Shown: positions 1 through 13,851, numbered from the stretch's first letter. The stretch: DNA of 64,000 nt from JBDSSS01 sp963764195 (GCA_963764195.1 CAVXRG010000010.1:62001-126000); one strand, 5' to 3'. Notes: a model not told the origin generated them from the sequence alone. Numbers and translations: made by a program.

Positions 1-3921
<3,921 letters not shown>

Positions 3922-3929
<8 letters not shown>

Positions 3930-5379
3930 CCCGCAAGGATTCCTGAACGTCCGCGAGCGCGAGCTCCCGCCGCGTCGACCGGTGCCGGTGCGCATCCGGG
4001 ACTGGAAGGAGGTCTACGAGGAGCAGGAGGCCGGCCAGATCGAGCGGCAGGCCGGTCGCTGCATGGACTGCGGCATCCCGTTCTGCCACTCCGGCTGCCC
4101 CCTCGGCAACCTCATCCCCGAGTGGAACACCCTCGCCTGGCGCGGGGACTGGGACGACGCGATCGAGCGCCTCCACGCGACGAACAACTTCCCGGAGTTC
4201 ACCGGGCGGCTCTGCCCGGCCCCGTGCGAGACCGCCTGCGTGCTCGGCATCAACCAGCCGGCCGTGACGATCAAGCAGATCGAGGTCACGACGATCGACC
4301 GTGCCTTCCGCGACGGCCTCGTCCGGCCGATGCCGCCGGAGCGCCTGTCCGGCAAGACCGTCGCCGTCGTCGGCTCCGGTCCGGCCGGCCTTGCCGCGGC
4401 CCAGCAGCTGACCCGCGCCGGGCACACCGTCGCCGTGTTCGAGCGGGCCGACAAGCCCGGTGGGCTGCTGCGCTACGGCATCCCCGAGTTCAAGATGGAG
4501 AAGGCGGTCCTCGACCGACGCCTTCGCCAGATGGAGGCCGAGGGCACCCGCTTCCGCAACTCGGTCGACGTCGGTGTCGACATCACCGGCCGCCAGCTGC
4601 GCGACCGCTACGACGCGGTCGTCCTCGCCCTCGGGGCGACCGTCCCGCGCGACCTCGCGGTCGACGGGCGCGAGCTGAACGGCATACACCAGGCGATGGA
4701 GTACCTGCCCCAGGGCAACCGCGTCGCGCTCGGGCAGACGGTCGAGGACCAGATCCTCGCCACCGACAAGGACGTCGTCATCATCGGCGGCGGCGACACC
4801 GGAGCCGACTGCCTCGGCACCGCGCACCGCCAGGGCGCCCGCTCGGTCACCTCCCTCGAGATCATGCCGCAGCCGGGGGAGGACCGGCCGGCCGGCCAGC
4901 CGTGGCCGACCTACCCGATGCTCTACCGCGTCGCGAGCGCGCACGAGGAGGGCGGCGAGCGAGTGTATGCCGTCAGCACCACCGAGTTCGTCGGCGACGA
5001 CGACGGCAACGTCGCCGGGCTGCGGATCTGTGAGGTCGAGATGGTCGACGGCCGCCCCTCCTTCAAGGACGGGACCGAGCGGGTCATCCCGGCCCAGCTC
5101 GTCCTCTTCGCGATGGGCTTCCTCGGCCCGCAGGGCCCCGGCGTCGTGGAGCAGCTCGGTGTCGAGCTCGACGAGCGCTCGAACGTCAGGCGCGACAAGG
5201 ACTTCATGTCATCGGTCCCTGGTGTCTTCGTCGCGGGTGACGCCGGGCGCGGCCAGTCGCTCATCGTCTGGGCGATCGCCGAGGGGCGCGCCGCGGCCGC
5301 GGGCGTCGACGCCTGGTTGACCGGCTCGAGCGCGCTGCCCCGGCCCGTCGCCCCGACGGACCGCCCCCTCATGGCCTGA
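3922..5379 (+). CDS. gltD: Glutamate synthase small (beta) subunit
   Basis: Flavoprotein that passes electrons from NADPH to GltB; 485 aa, the usual family length. I start it at GTG 3922, inside the gltB tail, because the protein then opens [10 protein letters not shown] as in homologues; the open frame reaches further upstream only by chance. Visible are the N-terminal 4Fe-4S cysteines ([13 protein letters not shown], residues 47-59), a second cluster segment (CPAPCETAC, about 96-104), an FAD Rossmann motif ([12 protein letters not shown]) and an NADPH motif ([11 protein letters not shown]). Codon 255 is ATA, an isoleucine codon that is unusual at this GC and lies inside a GTATGCCG-type octamer. 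Confidence 0.97.
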
Positions 5380-5388
5380 GACCGCACG

Positions 5389-5422
5389 CGATGCGGGTCG
5401 TCCCACGGGACGACCCGCATCG
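5389..5422 (+). terminator. Hairpin terminator after gltBD
   Basis: A 16-bp perfect inverted repeat (arms 5389-5404 and 5407-5422) lies 9 bp after the gltD stop. It has almost no loop and no following T-run, as is common for high-GC actinobacterial terminators. Termination is inferred from position and symmetry. Confidence 0.75.
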
Positions 5423-5443
5423 TGACCGGCGTCACAACACCCC

Positions 5444-5449
5444 TAAGGT
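5444..5449 (+). promoter_or_regulatory. -10 element of pyk (leaderless type)
   Basis: TAAGGT ends 6 bp before the pyk ATG, which would put the transcript start at or next to the start codon. No Shine-Dalgarno sequence precedes the ATG. A convincing -35 is not visible. Confidence 0.55.
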
Positions 5450-5455
5450 TGAGAC

Positions 5456-6913
5456 ATGCGTCGAGCCAAGATCGTGTGCACGATCGGACCCAAGACATCG
5501 TCCCTCCAACAGCTGCGAGCGCTCGTCGACGCGGGGATGGACGTCGCCCGCCTCAACCTCTCGCACGGCGAGCACTCGGTCCACGAGCAGGTCTACAACG
5601 GCGTGCGCTCGGCCAGTGACGCATCGGGCCGCGCCGTCGGCGTCCTCGTCGACCTTCAGGGTCCGAAGATCCGCACCGCCCGCTTCGCCAACGGGCCGGT
5701 GCTGCTCAGCGTGGGCCAGCGCTTCACGATCACCAACCGCGACGTCCCCGGCGACGAGACCGAGGTCGGCACGACGTATGCCGGTCTGCCCGGCGACGTG
5801 CGCCCCGGCGACGTCCTGCTCATCGACGACGGCAAGGTCATGCTCCGCGCCATCGAGGTCACCGAGACCGACGTGCTCACCGAGACCGTTGTCGGCGGCG
5901 TCGTGTCCAACAACAAGGGGATCAACCTGCCCGGCGTCGCCGTCAGCGTCCCGGCGCTGTCGGAGAAGGACCGCGACGACCTCCGCTTCGGCATGCGGCT
6001 CGGCGCCGACATGATCGCGCTGTCCTTCGTCCGGTCGGCCGACGACATCGTCGACGTGCACGCGATCATGGACGAGTTCGGCTTCCGGATCCCCGTCATC
6101 GCCAAGATCGAGAAGCCGCAGGCCGTCGACAACCTCGAGGAGATCGTCCGGGCCTTCGACGGCATCATGGTCGCCCGCGGCGATCTTGGCGTCGAGATGC
6201 CGCTCGAGGACGTGCCGCTCGTGCAGAAGCGGGCCATCGAGCTGGCCCGGCGCGAGGCCAAGCCCGTCATCGTCGCGACCCAGGTGCTCGAGTCGATGAT
6301 CGAGAACGCCCGCCCGACCCGGGCCGAGGCGTCCGACGCCGCCAACGCGGTGCTCGACGGTGCCGACGCGCTGATGCTGTCGGGGGAGACGTCGGTCGGC
6401 GCCTACCCGGTGGAGTCGGTCGCGACGATGGGCCGGATCATCGCGAGCACCGAGGAGAAGGGCTTCGACAAGATCGCCCGGATGAAGACGAACCCCAAGA
6501 CCGTCGGCGGGGCGGTGACGAAGGCCGCGGTCGAGATCGGCGACGTCGTCGGGGCGAAGTTCCTCATCGTCTTCACCGAGACGGGCGGGTCGGCCACCCG
6601 GATGTCACGCATCCGGCCCCGCCTGCCGGTCCTCGCGTTCACCTCCGACCCGAAGGTCCGCTCGCAGCTCGCCCTCGTCTGGGGCGTCGAGACCTACCTC
6701 GTGCCCCGGATGCGCCACACCGACCAGTTCGCGATGCAGGTCGACCTCAACCTGCTGCCCGAGGGCCGCGTCGTCGAGGGCGACCGGGTCGTCATCGTGG
6801 CCGGCTCGCCCCCCGGCATCCCCGGCTCGACCAACGCGCTGCGGGTCCACCGGGCCGGTGACGCCGTCAACCGGGCGGCCCCGGCCTACAACCCCGACGA
6901 GGTCACCCGCTGA
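5456..6913 (+). CDS. pyk: Pyruvate kinase
   Basis: Converts phosphoenolpyruvate and ADP to pyruvate and ATP, the last step of glycolysis; cytosolic, normally tetrameric. At 485 aa it matches bacterial type II enzymes. It opens MRRAKIVCTIGPKTSS, has the catalytic-lysine signature KIEKPQAVDNLEEI with the metal-binding MVARGDLGVE after it, and MLSGETSVGAYP in the barrel, followed by a C-terminal allosteric domain. It is preceded by the gltBD terminator and has its own leaderless-type promoter, so it is probably monocistronic. Confidence 0.97.
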   Translation: MRRAKIVCTIGPKTSSLQQLRALVDAGMDVARLNLSHGEHSVHEQVYNGVRSASDASGRAVGVLVDLQGPKIRTARFANGPVLLSVGQRFTITNRDVPGDETEVGTTYAGLPGDVRPGDVLLIDDGKVMLRAIEVTETDVLTETVVGGVVSNNKGINLPGVAVSVPALSEKDRDDLRFGMRLGADMIALSFVRSADDIVDVHAIMDEFGFRIPVIAKIEKPQAVDNLEEIVRAFDGIMVARGDLGVEMPLEDVPLVQKRAIELARREAKPVIVATQVLESMIENARPTRAEASDAANAVLDGADALMLSGETSVGAYPVESVATMGRIIASTEEKGFDKIARMKTNPKTVGGAVTKAAVEIGDVVGAKFLIVFTETGGSATRMSRIRPRLPVLAFTSDPKVRSQLALVWGVETYLVPRMRHTDQFAMQVDLNLLPEGRVVEGDRVVIVAGSPPGIPGSTNALRVHRAGDAVNRAAPAYNPDEVTR

Positions 6914-7002
6914 CGGTCTGCCGCTGACGCTCGTCGGCGGTCGGTCGCGAGGCAGGCTGCCGGCAGTGGCGTCGGTGCCGGTTATGCTGGCGCGGCACTC
7001 CT

Positions 7003-7085
<83 letters not shown>

Positions 7086-7142
7086 CCGACGCGGGCACCA
7101 ACGCGTCACGACCTCGAAACGTCGACGAAACGTGGCCCCCGC

Positions 7143-7148
7143 TAGGCT
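7143..7148 (+). promoter_or_regulatory. -10 element of the ANTAR regulator (leaderless type)
   Basis: TAGGCT ends 6 bp before the GTG start at 7155. No ribosome binding site lies between, so a leaderless mRNA is likely. Confidence 0.55.
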
Positions 7149-7154
7149 GTCGCC

Positions 7155-7880
7155 GTGACCACGGAGAAGACGACCACGCCCAAGCCTGCCGCCCCCGAGG
7201 AGCCCGCTGTGGTCGTCCCCGACGTGCCCGCCACCCCCTCCGAGGCCTCCGGCTCCGACGACGCGGCGACCGAGCCGGCGGCGGCCGACGGTGGCGCCCC
7301 GACCGGCGTGGCCCGGATCCTCGTCGCCGAGGACGAGGCCCTGATCCGCCTCGACCTCGTCGAGATGCTCGGTGAGCTCGGTTACGACGTCGTCGGCCAG
7401 GCCAACAACGGCGAGCAGGCCGTCGAGCTCGCGCGCGAGCTGGTGCCCGACCTCGTCGTGATGGACGTCAAGATGCCCGTCATGGACGGACTCTCCGCCG
7501 CCGAGGCGATCCACGCCGACAAGCTCTGTCCCGTCATCATGCTCACCGCCTTCTCGCAGACCGAGCTCGTCGAGCGGGCCCGCGAGGCCGGTGTGATGGC
7601 CTACGTCGTCAAGCCCTTCACCGCCGACGACCTGCGTCCGGCCATCGACATCGCCCGGTCCCGCTGGAGCGAGGTCAAGGCCCTCGAGGCCGAGATCGCC
7701 GACCTGGGGGAGCGGCTCGAGACGCGCAAGCTCGTCGACCGCGCCAAGGGTGTGCTGATGGCCCAGCTCAAGCTGAGCGAGGCCGACTCCTTCCGCTGGA
7801 TCCAGAAGACGGCGATGGACCGCCGGCTCGGCATGAAGGAGGTCGCGGAGGCCGTCATCAACGGCTTCCCGGCGTCCTGA
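7155..7880 (+). CDS. pdtaR: Response regulator with ANTAR RNA-binding output domain (PdtaR-like)
   Basis: Two-component receiver protein that acts by transcription antitermination through RNA binding. The N-terminal 50 residues are a low-complexity A/P/E segment, longer than in the M. tuberculosis homologue. The receiver domain (about 52-170) shows the acidic pocket [13 protein letters not shown], the phospho-acceptor Asp in [12 protein letters not shown] and the conserved Lys in VVKPF. The ANTAR domain follows (about 180-237: [17 protein letters not shown] and the AEAVI end). No sensor kinase lies beside it; in relatives the partner kinase PdtaS is encoded elsewhere. The gene symbol is by family resemblance. 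Confidence 0.9.
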   Translation: MTTEKTTTPKPAAPEEPAVVVPDVPATPSEASGSDDAATEPAAADGGAPTGVARILVAEDEALIRLDLVEMLGELGYDVVGQANNGEQAVELARELVPDLVVMDVKMPVMDGLSAAEAIHADKLCPVIMLTAFSQTELVERAREAGVMAYVVKPFTADDLRPAIDIARSRWSEVKALEAEIADLGERLETRKLVDRAKGVLMAQLKLSEADSFRWIQKTAMDRRLGMKEVAEAVINGFPAS

Positions 7881-7971
7881 TCCGAAACGCGGACAACCTG
7901 GACTCAGCGCGGACCCCGGTCGGGCCCAGCGCGTTTCACGGGTGTGGCACCGAGGTCACGACACGGTCACT

Positions 7972-7996
7972 CCTCAGGGTTTCGCGTGACCTGAGG
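7972..7996. promoter_or_regulatory. Inverted repeat in the liv promoter region
   Basis: CCTCAGG (7972-7978) and CCTGAGG (7990-7996) form a dyad with an 11-bp spacer. It lies just upstream of a TAGTGT -10 candidate (8009-8014) that precedes the substrate-binding gene. The position suits an operator, but the binding protein is unknown. Confidence 0.35.
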
Positions 7997-8062
7997 GTTC
8001 GCAGCATCTAGTGTCCGAGGGAGCCCTCGACCGAGGGATGTGTGACATCAGGAGGACACCCC

Positions 8063-9208
8063 GTGCGTTCAACGCTCAAGCTTGCCGTTCCGTTCGCGGC
8101 CGCGGCCCTCGCCCTCGGTGCGTGCGGCACCACGGGTGGGACCACCACCCCGGCCGCCGGTGGCACCGGCGGCGCCTCGGCTGCCTGTGACCAGAAGATC
8201 GGCATGTTCGGCGCCCTGACCGGCCCGAACGCCAACCTGGGCATCTACATCCAGAACGGCGTGAACCTCGCCATCGACGACTACAACGCCAAGCACGGCG
8301 ACTGCAAGGTCACCCTGGAGAACTACGACTCCCAGGGCGACCCGACCCAGGCCCCGGCGCTGGCCAAGAAGGCCATCGACGACAAGAAGGTCGTCGGCAT
8401 CGTCGGCCCCGCCTTCTCCGGTGAGTCCAAGGCCGCCGACCCGCTCTTCAACGAGGCCGGTCTCGTCACGATCACGCCGTCGGCCACCAACCCCGCGCTG
8501 GCCGACAACGGCTGGAAGACCTTCTTCCGTGCCCTCGGCAACGACGCGACCCAGGGTCCGGCCGCCGCGAAGTACATCAAGGACACCGTCAAGGCGCAGA
8601 AGGTGTTCGTCATCGACGACGCATCCGAGTACGGCAAGGGTCTGGCCGACATCGTCCGCAAGGACCTCGGAGACCTCGTCACCGGCAACGACACCGTCCA
8701 GGTGAAGCAGACCGACTTCAGCGCAACGGTGACCAAGGTGATGTCCTCCGGTGCCGACGCCGTCTTCTACGGTGGCTACTCGCCGGAGGCCGCGCCGTTG
8801 ATCAAGCAGCTGCGCGGTGCCGGCTTCAAGGGCACCTTCGTCGTTGCTGACGGCGTCAAGGACCAGTCCTACATCGACAACGCCAAAGCCGCAGCCGAGG
8901 GCACCATCATCACCTGCCCGTGCGTCCCCGCCGACGTGGCACCGGAGTTCCAGGCCGCCTACAAGGCCAAGTACAAGGAGGACCCCAACACCTACTCCGG
9001 TGAGGGTTACGACGCGGCGACGATCCTCCTCGACGGGATCGCCGCGGGCAAGAACCGCGAGACGATGCTCGACTTCGTCAAGAGCTACGACAAGCAGGGC
9101 GTCACCAAGATGCTCAAGTTCGACGACAAGGGTGAGTCGGCCGACGTCAAGGTCTTCGCCTACAAGGTCGAGAACGGCAAGATCGTCTCTGCCGGCGAGA
9201 TCAAGTAG
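8063..9208 (+). CDS. livK: Branched-chain amino acid ABC transporter, substrate-binding lipoprotein
   Basis: Extracellular receptor that captures leucine, isoleucine or valine (or a related amino acid) for the LivHMGF transporter. It is 381 aa. I choose GTG 8063 because AGGAGGAC sits 5 bp upstream; an earlier GTG at 8042 lacks this. It has a lipoprotein signal peptide with lipobox LALGAC and Cys21 as the lipidation site. The rest is a type 1 periplasmic-binding fold (KIGMFGALTGPNANLG onward). First gene of a five-gene transporter cluster. The exact substrate is not shown by sequence. Confidence 0.93.
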   Translation: MRSTLKLAVPFAAAALALGACGTTGGTTTPAAGGTGGASAACDQKIGMFGALTGPNANLGIYIQNGVNLAIDDYNAKHGDCKVTLENYDSQGDPTQAPALAKKAIDDKKVVGIVGPAFSGESKAADPLFNEAGLVTITPSATNPALADNGWKTFFRALGNDATQGPAAAKYIKDTVKAQKVFVIDDASEYGKGLADIVRKDLGDLVTGNDTVQVKQTDFSATVTKVMSSGADAVFYGGYSPEAAPLIKQLRGAGFKGTFVVADGVKDQSYIDNAKAAAEGTIITCPCVPADVAPEFQAAYKAKYKEDPNTYSGEGYDAATILLDGIAAGKNRETMLDFVKSYDKQGVTKMLKFDDKGESADVKVFAYKVENGKIVSAGEIK

Positions 9209-9225
9209 CAGGACGAACGCCACGC

Positions 9226-9265
9226 ACGGGGGGTGGTCGGGGCACTCGCTCCGACCACCCCCCGT
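9226..9265 (+). terminator. Attenuating hairpin between livK and livH
   Basis: A perfect 15-bp stem (9226-9240 with 9251-9265) and 10-nt loop sits 17 bp after livK. Because the transporter genes continue downstream in the same direction, partial termination that keeps the binding protein in excess over membrane subunits is the likely role. Confidence 0.7.
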
Positions 9266-9314
9266 CCGTGAGCGCGCACGATCTGGCCACCCGCACTCCT
9301 GATGGAGGTCCTTG

Positions 9315-10304
9315 ATGCAGTACCTGCTGGACAACTTCGCCGCCTTCACCATCACCGGCATCGCCATCGGCGCGGTCTACGCGCTCATCGCCCTCGGTTA
9401 CACCCTGGTCTACGGGGTGCTGCGCCTCATCAACTTCGCGCACTCCGAGGTCTTCATGTACGGCTCCTTCGCGGCCGTCTGGGTCGTGATGGCGGTCGGG
9501 GGAGCGCCGGGTGGTTCGACGGTGCAGGTGATCTTCTGGATCGCCTTGATGTTCATCGCGGCCATGCTGGCGTCGGGACTGGTTGCCGTGCTCCTCGAGC
9601 GGGTCGCGTACCGCCCGCTCCGCAAACGCAACGCGCCACCGCTCATCGCCCTCATCTCCGCCATCGGGGCGAGCTTCGTGCTGTCGGAGGCGATGGGCCT
9701 GCGCGAGAAGATCGTCGGCTGGGTCGGCCTCGATGACACCCTGCGCGACTACGTCAACAACTCGCGCAACAACGTGCCGCTACCCACGATCTTCGGGGCG
9801 GAGCCGGTCTTCAACTTGTTTGGTTACGACGTGAAGAACGTCGACATCTTCGTCATCGTCGGCGCCATCGTGCTGATGGTCGTCCTCGACCAGTTCGTCA
9901 GCCGCTCACGCCTGGGTCGCGGCATCCGGGCCGTCGCGATGGACTCCGAGTCGGCGGCCCTCATGGGTGTCAACCGCGACAAGGTCATCCAGGTGACCTT
10001 CCTCGTCGGTGGCGTGATGGCGGGAGCCGCGGCCGTCTTCTACCTGCTCAAGATCGGGATCACCCGCTACGACGCCGGCTTCATCCTCGGCGTCAAGGCG
10101 TTCACGGCCGCGGTGCTCGGCGGCATCGGCAACCTGCGGGGGGCCCTGCTCGGTGGCTTCGTCCTCGGCCTCGCCGAGAACTACGGCTCCGCCATCGTCG
10201 GCACCCAGTGGAAGGACGTGGTGGCCTTCGTGCTGCTCGTCGTGATCCTGCTGTTCCGACCCACCGGCCTGCTCGGTGAGTCCCTCGGGAAGGCACGCGC
10301 ATGA
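9315..10304 (+). CDS. livH: Branched-chain amino acid ABC transporter permease LivH
   Basis: Inner-membrane permease of the LivHM pair; 329 aa of mostly hydrophobic helices. It starts at ATG 9315, with GGAGG 6 bp upstream, rather than the TTG three bases earlier. The N-terminal sequence GIAIGAVYALIALGYTLVYG and the segment AVLGGIGNLRGALLGG are typical of the LivH family. Its TGA overlaps the livM ATG (ATGA). Confidence 0.95.
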   Translation: MQYLLDNFAAFTITGIAIGAVYALIALGYTLVYGVLRLINFAHSEVFMYGSFAAVWVVMAVGGAPGGSTVQVIFWIALMFIAAMLASGLVAVLLERVAYRPLRKRNAPPLIALISAIGASFVLSEAMGLREKIVGWVGLDDTLRDYVNNSRNNVPLPTIFGAEPVFNLFGYDVKNVDIFVIVGAIVLMVVLDQFVSRSRLGRGIRAVAMDSESAALMGVNRDKVIQVTFLVGGVMAGAAAVFYLLKIGITRYDAGFILGVKAFTAAVLGGIGNLRGALLGGFVLGLAENYGSAIVGTQWKDVVAFVLLVVILLFRPTGLLGESLGKARA

Positions 10305-11416
10305 GCTTCCTCCACCGCGGCATGGACCGCCTCCGCGACGCCCCCAAGGCCGTCAAGATCGTCCTCTGGGTGCTCTTCGCGATCTTCCTGTTCCTGCTCC
10401 CGCTGCTCAACATCCCGATCATCACGACGCCGGACTCCGACTTCGGTGGCGTGCTGTTCACCGTCGCGACCTACGTGCTCGTCGCACTCGGCCTCAACAT
10501 CGTCGTCGGGTATGCCGGCCTGCTCGACCTCGGTTACGTCGGCTTCTACGCCATCGGGGCCTACTCCGTCGGGGTGCTCGGCAGCCTGCACGCCTCGTGG
10601 CCGTGGCTCTGGACCGTCCCGGTCGCCATCGTCGTGGCGCTCGCCTCGGGCATCATGCTCGGGGCACCCACGCTGCGCGTGCGCGGTGACTACCTGGCCA
10701 TCGTCACGCTCGGCTTCGGTGAGATCGTGCGGCTCACGCTCGTCAACAGCGAGTGGTTGGGCGGCGCCCGCGGCATCTCCGACATCCCTCGGCCCCCGGG
10801 AGTCGCGCTGTTCAAGATCCCCAGCCTCGACTGGAGCTCCGGGGTCCCGGTCGTCAACCTCGACCGGACCACGACGTTCATCGAGTTCGGTATCGGCGAC
10901 TTCGTGCCCTACTACTGGCTCGCGCTCGGCGTCATCGGGCTCGTCATCCTCTTCGACATCCTCGTCAAGGACAGCCGGGTGGGCCGGGCCTGGGAGGCGA
11001 CGCGTGAGGACGAGGACGCCGCCGAGCTGATGGGGGTGCCGACGTTCCGCTTCAAGCTGCTCGCCTTCGCCCTCGGTGCCTGCATCGGTGGCCTCTCCGG
11101 GGCGCTCTTCGCCGGCAAGGCCGGGTTCATCTCGCCGGACAGCTTCCAGCTGCTGCTCTCGATCCTCTTCATCGCGGCCGTCGTCGTCGGTGGCGCGGGC
11201 AACCGGTGGGGCGTCATCCTCGGCGCGATCGTCGTCAGCTACTTCCCGGAGCGGTTCCGGGAGTTCGCCGACTTCCGCGTCCTCGTCTTCGGGCTCGCGC
11301 TGATGCTGCTCGCCATCTTCCGTCCGCAGGGGTTGATCCCGCCACGGCGGACCATCCGCTCGAGGCGGACGGACGAGACATTCCACGCTCTCGAGGAAGG
11401 AGAGGCCAGTGCCTGA
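10301..11416 (+). CDS. livM: Branched-chain amino acid ABC transporter permease LivM
   Basis: Second membrane subunit of the transporter, 371 aa. A soluble N-terminal stretch of about 25 residues precedes the first helix. The family segments LGLNIVVGYAGLLDLGYVGF, GAPTLRVRGDYLAIVTLGFGE and GGAGNRWGVILGA are visible. It overlaps livH by 4 bp and livG by 8 bp, so the genes are translationally coupled. Confidence 0.95.
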   Translation: MSFLHRGMDRLRDAPKAVKIVLWVLFAIFLFLLPLLNIPIITTPDSDFGGVLFTVATYVLVALGLNIVVGYAGLLDLGYVGFYAIGAYSVGVLGSLHASWPWLWTVPVAIVVALASGIMLGAPTLRVRGDYLAIVTLGFGEIVRLTLVNSEWLGGARGISDIPRPPGVALFKIPSLDWSSGVPVVNLDRTTTFIEFGIGDFVPYYWLALGVIGLVILFDILVKDSRVGRAWEATREDEDAAELMGVPTFRFKLLAFALGACIGGLSGALFAGKAGFISPDSFQLLLSILFIAAVVVGGAGNRWGVILGAIVVSYFPERFREFADFRVLVFGLALMLLAIFRPQGLIPPRRTIRSRRTDETFHALEEGEASA

Positions 11417-12356
11417 CGACACCCGGGACGAGGTCCCGACGGCGAGCACGACCGAGCCGACCGAACCCACCGCACCGAGCGGGGACTCCGCGCCGCTGGC
11501 GGACCCGCAGGCCAACGCGCCCCGGATCGACACGACCATCGACATCGCTCCGCTCGACCTCGGCGGGCCCGTCCTCGCCGAAGGGGAGAAGCTGCTCGAG
11601 GTCGACGACGTGACGCTCCGCTTCGGCGGCGTCGTGGCCCTCGACCAGGTGAGCTTCGAGATCCGCAAGGGGGAGATCCTCGGTCTCATCGGGCCGAACG
11701 GCGCCGGTAAGACGACGTGCTTCAACGTCATGACCGGCGTCTATCAGCCCACCTCGGGCGGAGTCCGTTTCAAGGGCACCGGGCTCGGCAAGCGCAAGAA
11801 GTTCCAGATCACCAAGCTCGGCATCGCGCGGACCTTCCAGAACATCCGGCTCTTCGCCAACATGACCGCCCTCGAGAACGTCATGGTCGGGGTCGACGCC
11901 CACCACTCGACGGGGGTCGGCTCGGCGATGTTCCGCCTGCCGAAGCACCGCCGGGAGGAGGCCGCCGGCCTCACCCGTGCCCGCGAGCTGCTCGAGTTCA
12001 TGGGTCTGGGCGACAAGGCCGACGAGCTCTCGCGCAACCTGCCCTACGGGGACCAGCGTCGGCTCGAGATCGCCCGGGCTCTCGCGACGAACCCGCAGCT
12101 GCTCTGCCTCGACGAGCCCGCCGCCGGCTTCAACCCGGCCGAGAAGGTCAAGCTCATGGAGCTGATCCGCTCGATCCGCGACCAGGGCTACACCGTCCTG
12201 CTCATCGAGCACGACATGAAGCTCGTGATGGGCGTCACCGACCGGATCGTCGTGCTCGAGTTCGGCCGCAAGATCGCCGAGGGCCTGCCCGCCGAGATCC
12301 GCGACAACCCGGCGGTCATCGCCGCCTACCTGGGGGTGGATGAAGATGCTTCTTGA
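11409..12356 (+). CDS. livG: Branched-chain amino acid ABC transporter ATP-binding protein LivG
   Basis: ATPase subunit of the Liv importer, 315 aa, about 60 longer than usual. The extra length is an N-terminal acidic, Thr/Pro-rich segment before LLEVDDVTLRFGG; its function is not evident. The Walker A is GPNGAGKTT, the ABC signature region is LPYGDQRRLEIARAL (a Liv-type variant of LSGGQ), and Walker B is LLCLDEPAAG. The start GTG 11409 lies inside livM behind AAGGAGAGG. Confidence 0.93.
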   Translation: MPDDTRDEVPTASTTEPTEPTAPSGDSAPLADPQANAPRIDTTIDIAPLDLGGPVLAEGEKLLEVDDVTLRFGGVVALDQVSFEIRKGEILGLIGPNGAGKTTCFNVMTGVYQPTSGGVRFKGTGLGKRKKFQITKLGIARTFQNIRLFANMTALENVMVGVDAHHSTGVGSAMFRLPKHRREEAAGLTRARELLEFMGLGDKADELSRNLPYGDQRRLEIARALATNPQLLCLDEPAAGFNPAEKVKLMELIRSIRDQGYTVLLIEHDMKLVMGVTDRIVVLEFGRKIAEGLPAEIRDNPAVIAAYLGVDEDAS

Positions 12357-13065
12357 GGTCAAGGGACTGTGCGTCAACTACGGACGGATCGAGGCCATCC
12401 GCGACGTGAGCTTCTCGGTCGAGGAGGGGGAGATCGTCACCCTCATCGGGGCCAACGGTGCCGGCAAGACGACGACGATGAAGACGATCTCCGGGCTGCG
12501 GCCGGTCCGCGAGGGCACCGTCTTCTTCGACGGCCAGGACATCACCCACCTGCCCTCGCACGAGCGGCCGGCACTCGGCATCTCCCAGTCCCCGGAGGGC
12601 CGGGGCTGCTTCGTCGGGATGACGGTGATGGAGAACCTCGAGATGGGCACCTATGCCCGGCCCGATCGCAAGTCGCCGGTGGTCAAGGAGGACCTCGCCC
12701 GGGTCTTCGAGCTCTTCCCCCGGCTCAAGGAGCGCAGCAACCAGGCCGCCGGGTCGATGTCCGGGGGCGAGCAGCAGATGCTCGCCATGGGGCGGGCCCT
12801 GATGGCCAAGCCCAAGCTGCTGCTCCTCGACGAGCCGTCGATGGGTCTCGCGCCCAAGCTGATCCAGCAGATCTTCGACATCGTCACGGAGATCAACAGC
12901 CAGGGCACGACCGTGCTGCTCGTCGAGCAGAACGCGGCGCAGGCGCTCAAGCGCTCGCACCGGGCCTACATCCTCGAGACCGGCGAGATCGTCCGTGAGG
13001 GCACGGGCGCGGACCTCGCGGTCGACCCGGCGGTCAAGGCGGCATACCTCGGTGGGGACGTCTGA
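12340..13065 (+). CDS. livF: Branched-chain amino acid ABC transporter ATP-binding protein LivF
   Basis: Second ATPase subunit, 241 aa. Walker A GANGAGKTTT, signature MSGGEQQMLAMGRAL and Walker B LLLLDEPSMGL are intact. The start ATG 12340 overlaps the livG tail; a second ATG two codons later is also possible. It ends the liv operon and a strong hairpin follows. The C-terminal AAYL is encoded across a GGCATAC copy. Confidence 0.95.
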   Translation: MKMLLEVKGLCVNYGRIEAIRDVSFSVEEGEIVTLIGANGAGKTTTMKTISGLRPVREGTVFFDGQDITHLPSHERPALGISQSPEGRGCFVGMTVMENLEMGTYARPDRKSPVVKEDLARVFELFPRLKERSNQAAGSMSGGEQQMLAMGRALMAKPKLLLLDEPSMGLAPKLIQQIFDIVTEINSQGTTVLLVEQNAAQALKRSHRAYILETGEIVREGTGADLAVDPAVKAAYLGGDV

Positions 13066-13110
13066 CCAACCGCCTGCCCAGCGCCTGAGGACCAACGAGT
13101 ACACCCGGAC

Positions 13111-13145
13111 CGGCGCCGTTCCCGAGCACCTCGGGGGCGGCGCCG
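13111..13145 (+). terminator. Terminator after liv operon
   Basis: A 16-bp stem (13111-13126 with 13130-13145, containing G-U pairs) and a 3-nt loop lies 45 bp after livF. Position and stability support termination. Confidence 0.75.
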
Positions 13146-13266
13146 TCCCATCTGCAGACACGGTGCACACCCGGTGCACATACGGGCTTCGTTTCCCTTC
13201 CGTTACCCAGCCGTTGGCCGTAGGGTCGGTCCGGTGACCTCGGGGCGGCGATGAGGAGGAAGAGCC

Positions 13267-13851
13267 ATGGGTAGATCAGTGGAGCGGGTCCAGCGCGTCG
13301 ACGCGAGCCTGCACTCGCGCTTCGTCGAGCTCTGGATCATCCATCGGGTCGAGGGCGGCACGAGCCCCGAGGCGGCCCAGCGGCTCGCCCTCGACGGCAC
13401 CTTGCGCGCTGCCCTGGAGCGCGACGACATCGAGGCATTCATCGCCTTCGTCGACGACGTGCCCGCCGGCTACGTCGTGCTCGCCGACTCGACCCGCAGC
13501 CTGCTGATCACGGCGCCCTGCGTCTCCATCGACATGCTCTTCGTCCACCCCGACTTCCGTCGGCAGGGCGTCGGCAAGATGCTGCTGGCCGCCGCCTCGC
13601 GGTATGCCGACCGGCGGGGCGCCGAGCACCTCGCGAGCACCGTGCCGGCCCAGGACCGCGAGGCCAACCGCTTCTTCGCCCGCCTCGGCTTCGCGTCCGA
13701 GACGGTGCGCCGGGTGACGGCCGTCTCGACGCTCCAGCGCCGGCTCTCCGGGGAGCGCCACGGGCAGCGCTACTCCTTCGACCAGGTCCTCCAACGTCGG
13801 CGCGACCTCCGGGCCCGGACCGCGGCCCAGCCTCCGCAGATCGCCGGCTGA
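13267..13851 (+). CDS. GNAT-family N-acetyltransferase
   Basis: Probable acetyl-CoA-dependent acetyltransferase of unknown substrate, 194 aa. The GNAT core is clear: IDMLFVHPDFRRQGVGKMLL contains motif A with the acetyl-CoA pyrophosphate loop RRQGVG (residues about 97-103), followed by the usual NRFFARLGF helix-turn. The start ATG 13267 has GAGGAGGAAG just upstream, and a TAGGGT -10 candidate lies at 13221-13226. The tail is arginine-rich. It stands alone between the liv terminator and a convergent thioesterase gene, so context gives no substrate. Confidence 0.85.
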   Translation: MGRSVERVQRVDASLHSRFVELWIIHRVEGGTSPEAAQRLALDGTLRAALERDDIEAFIAFVDDVPAGYVVLADSTRSLLITAPCVSIDMLFVHPDFRRQGVGKMLLAAASRYADRRGAEHLASTVPAQDREANRFFARLGFASETVRRVTAVSTLQRRLSGERHGQRYSFDQVLQRRRDLRARTAAQPPQIAG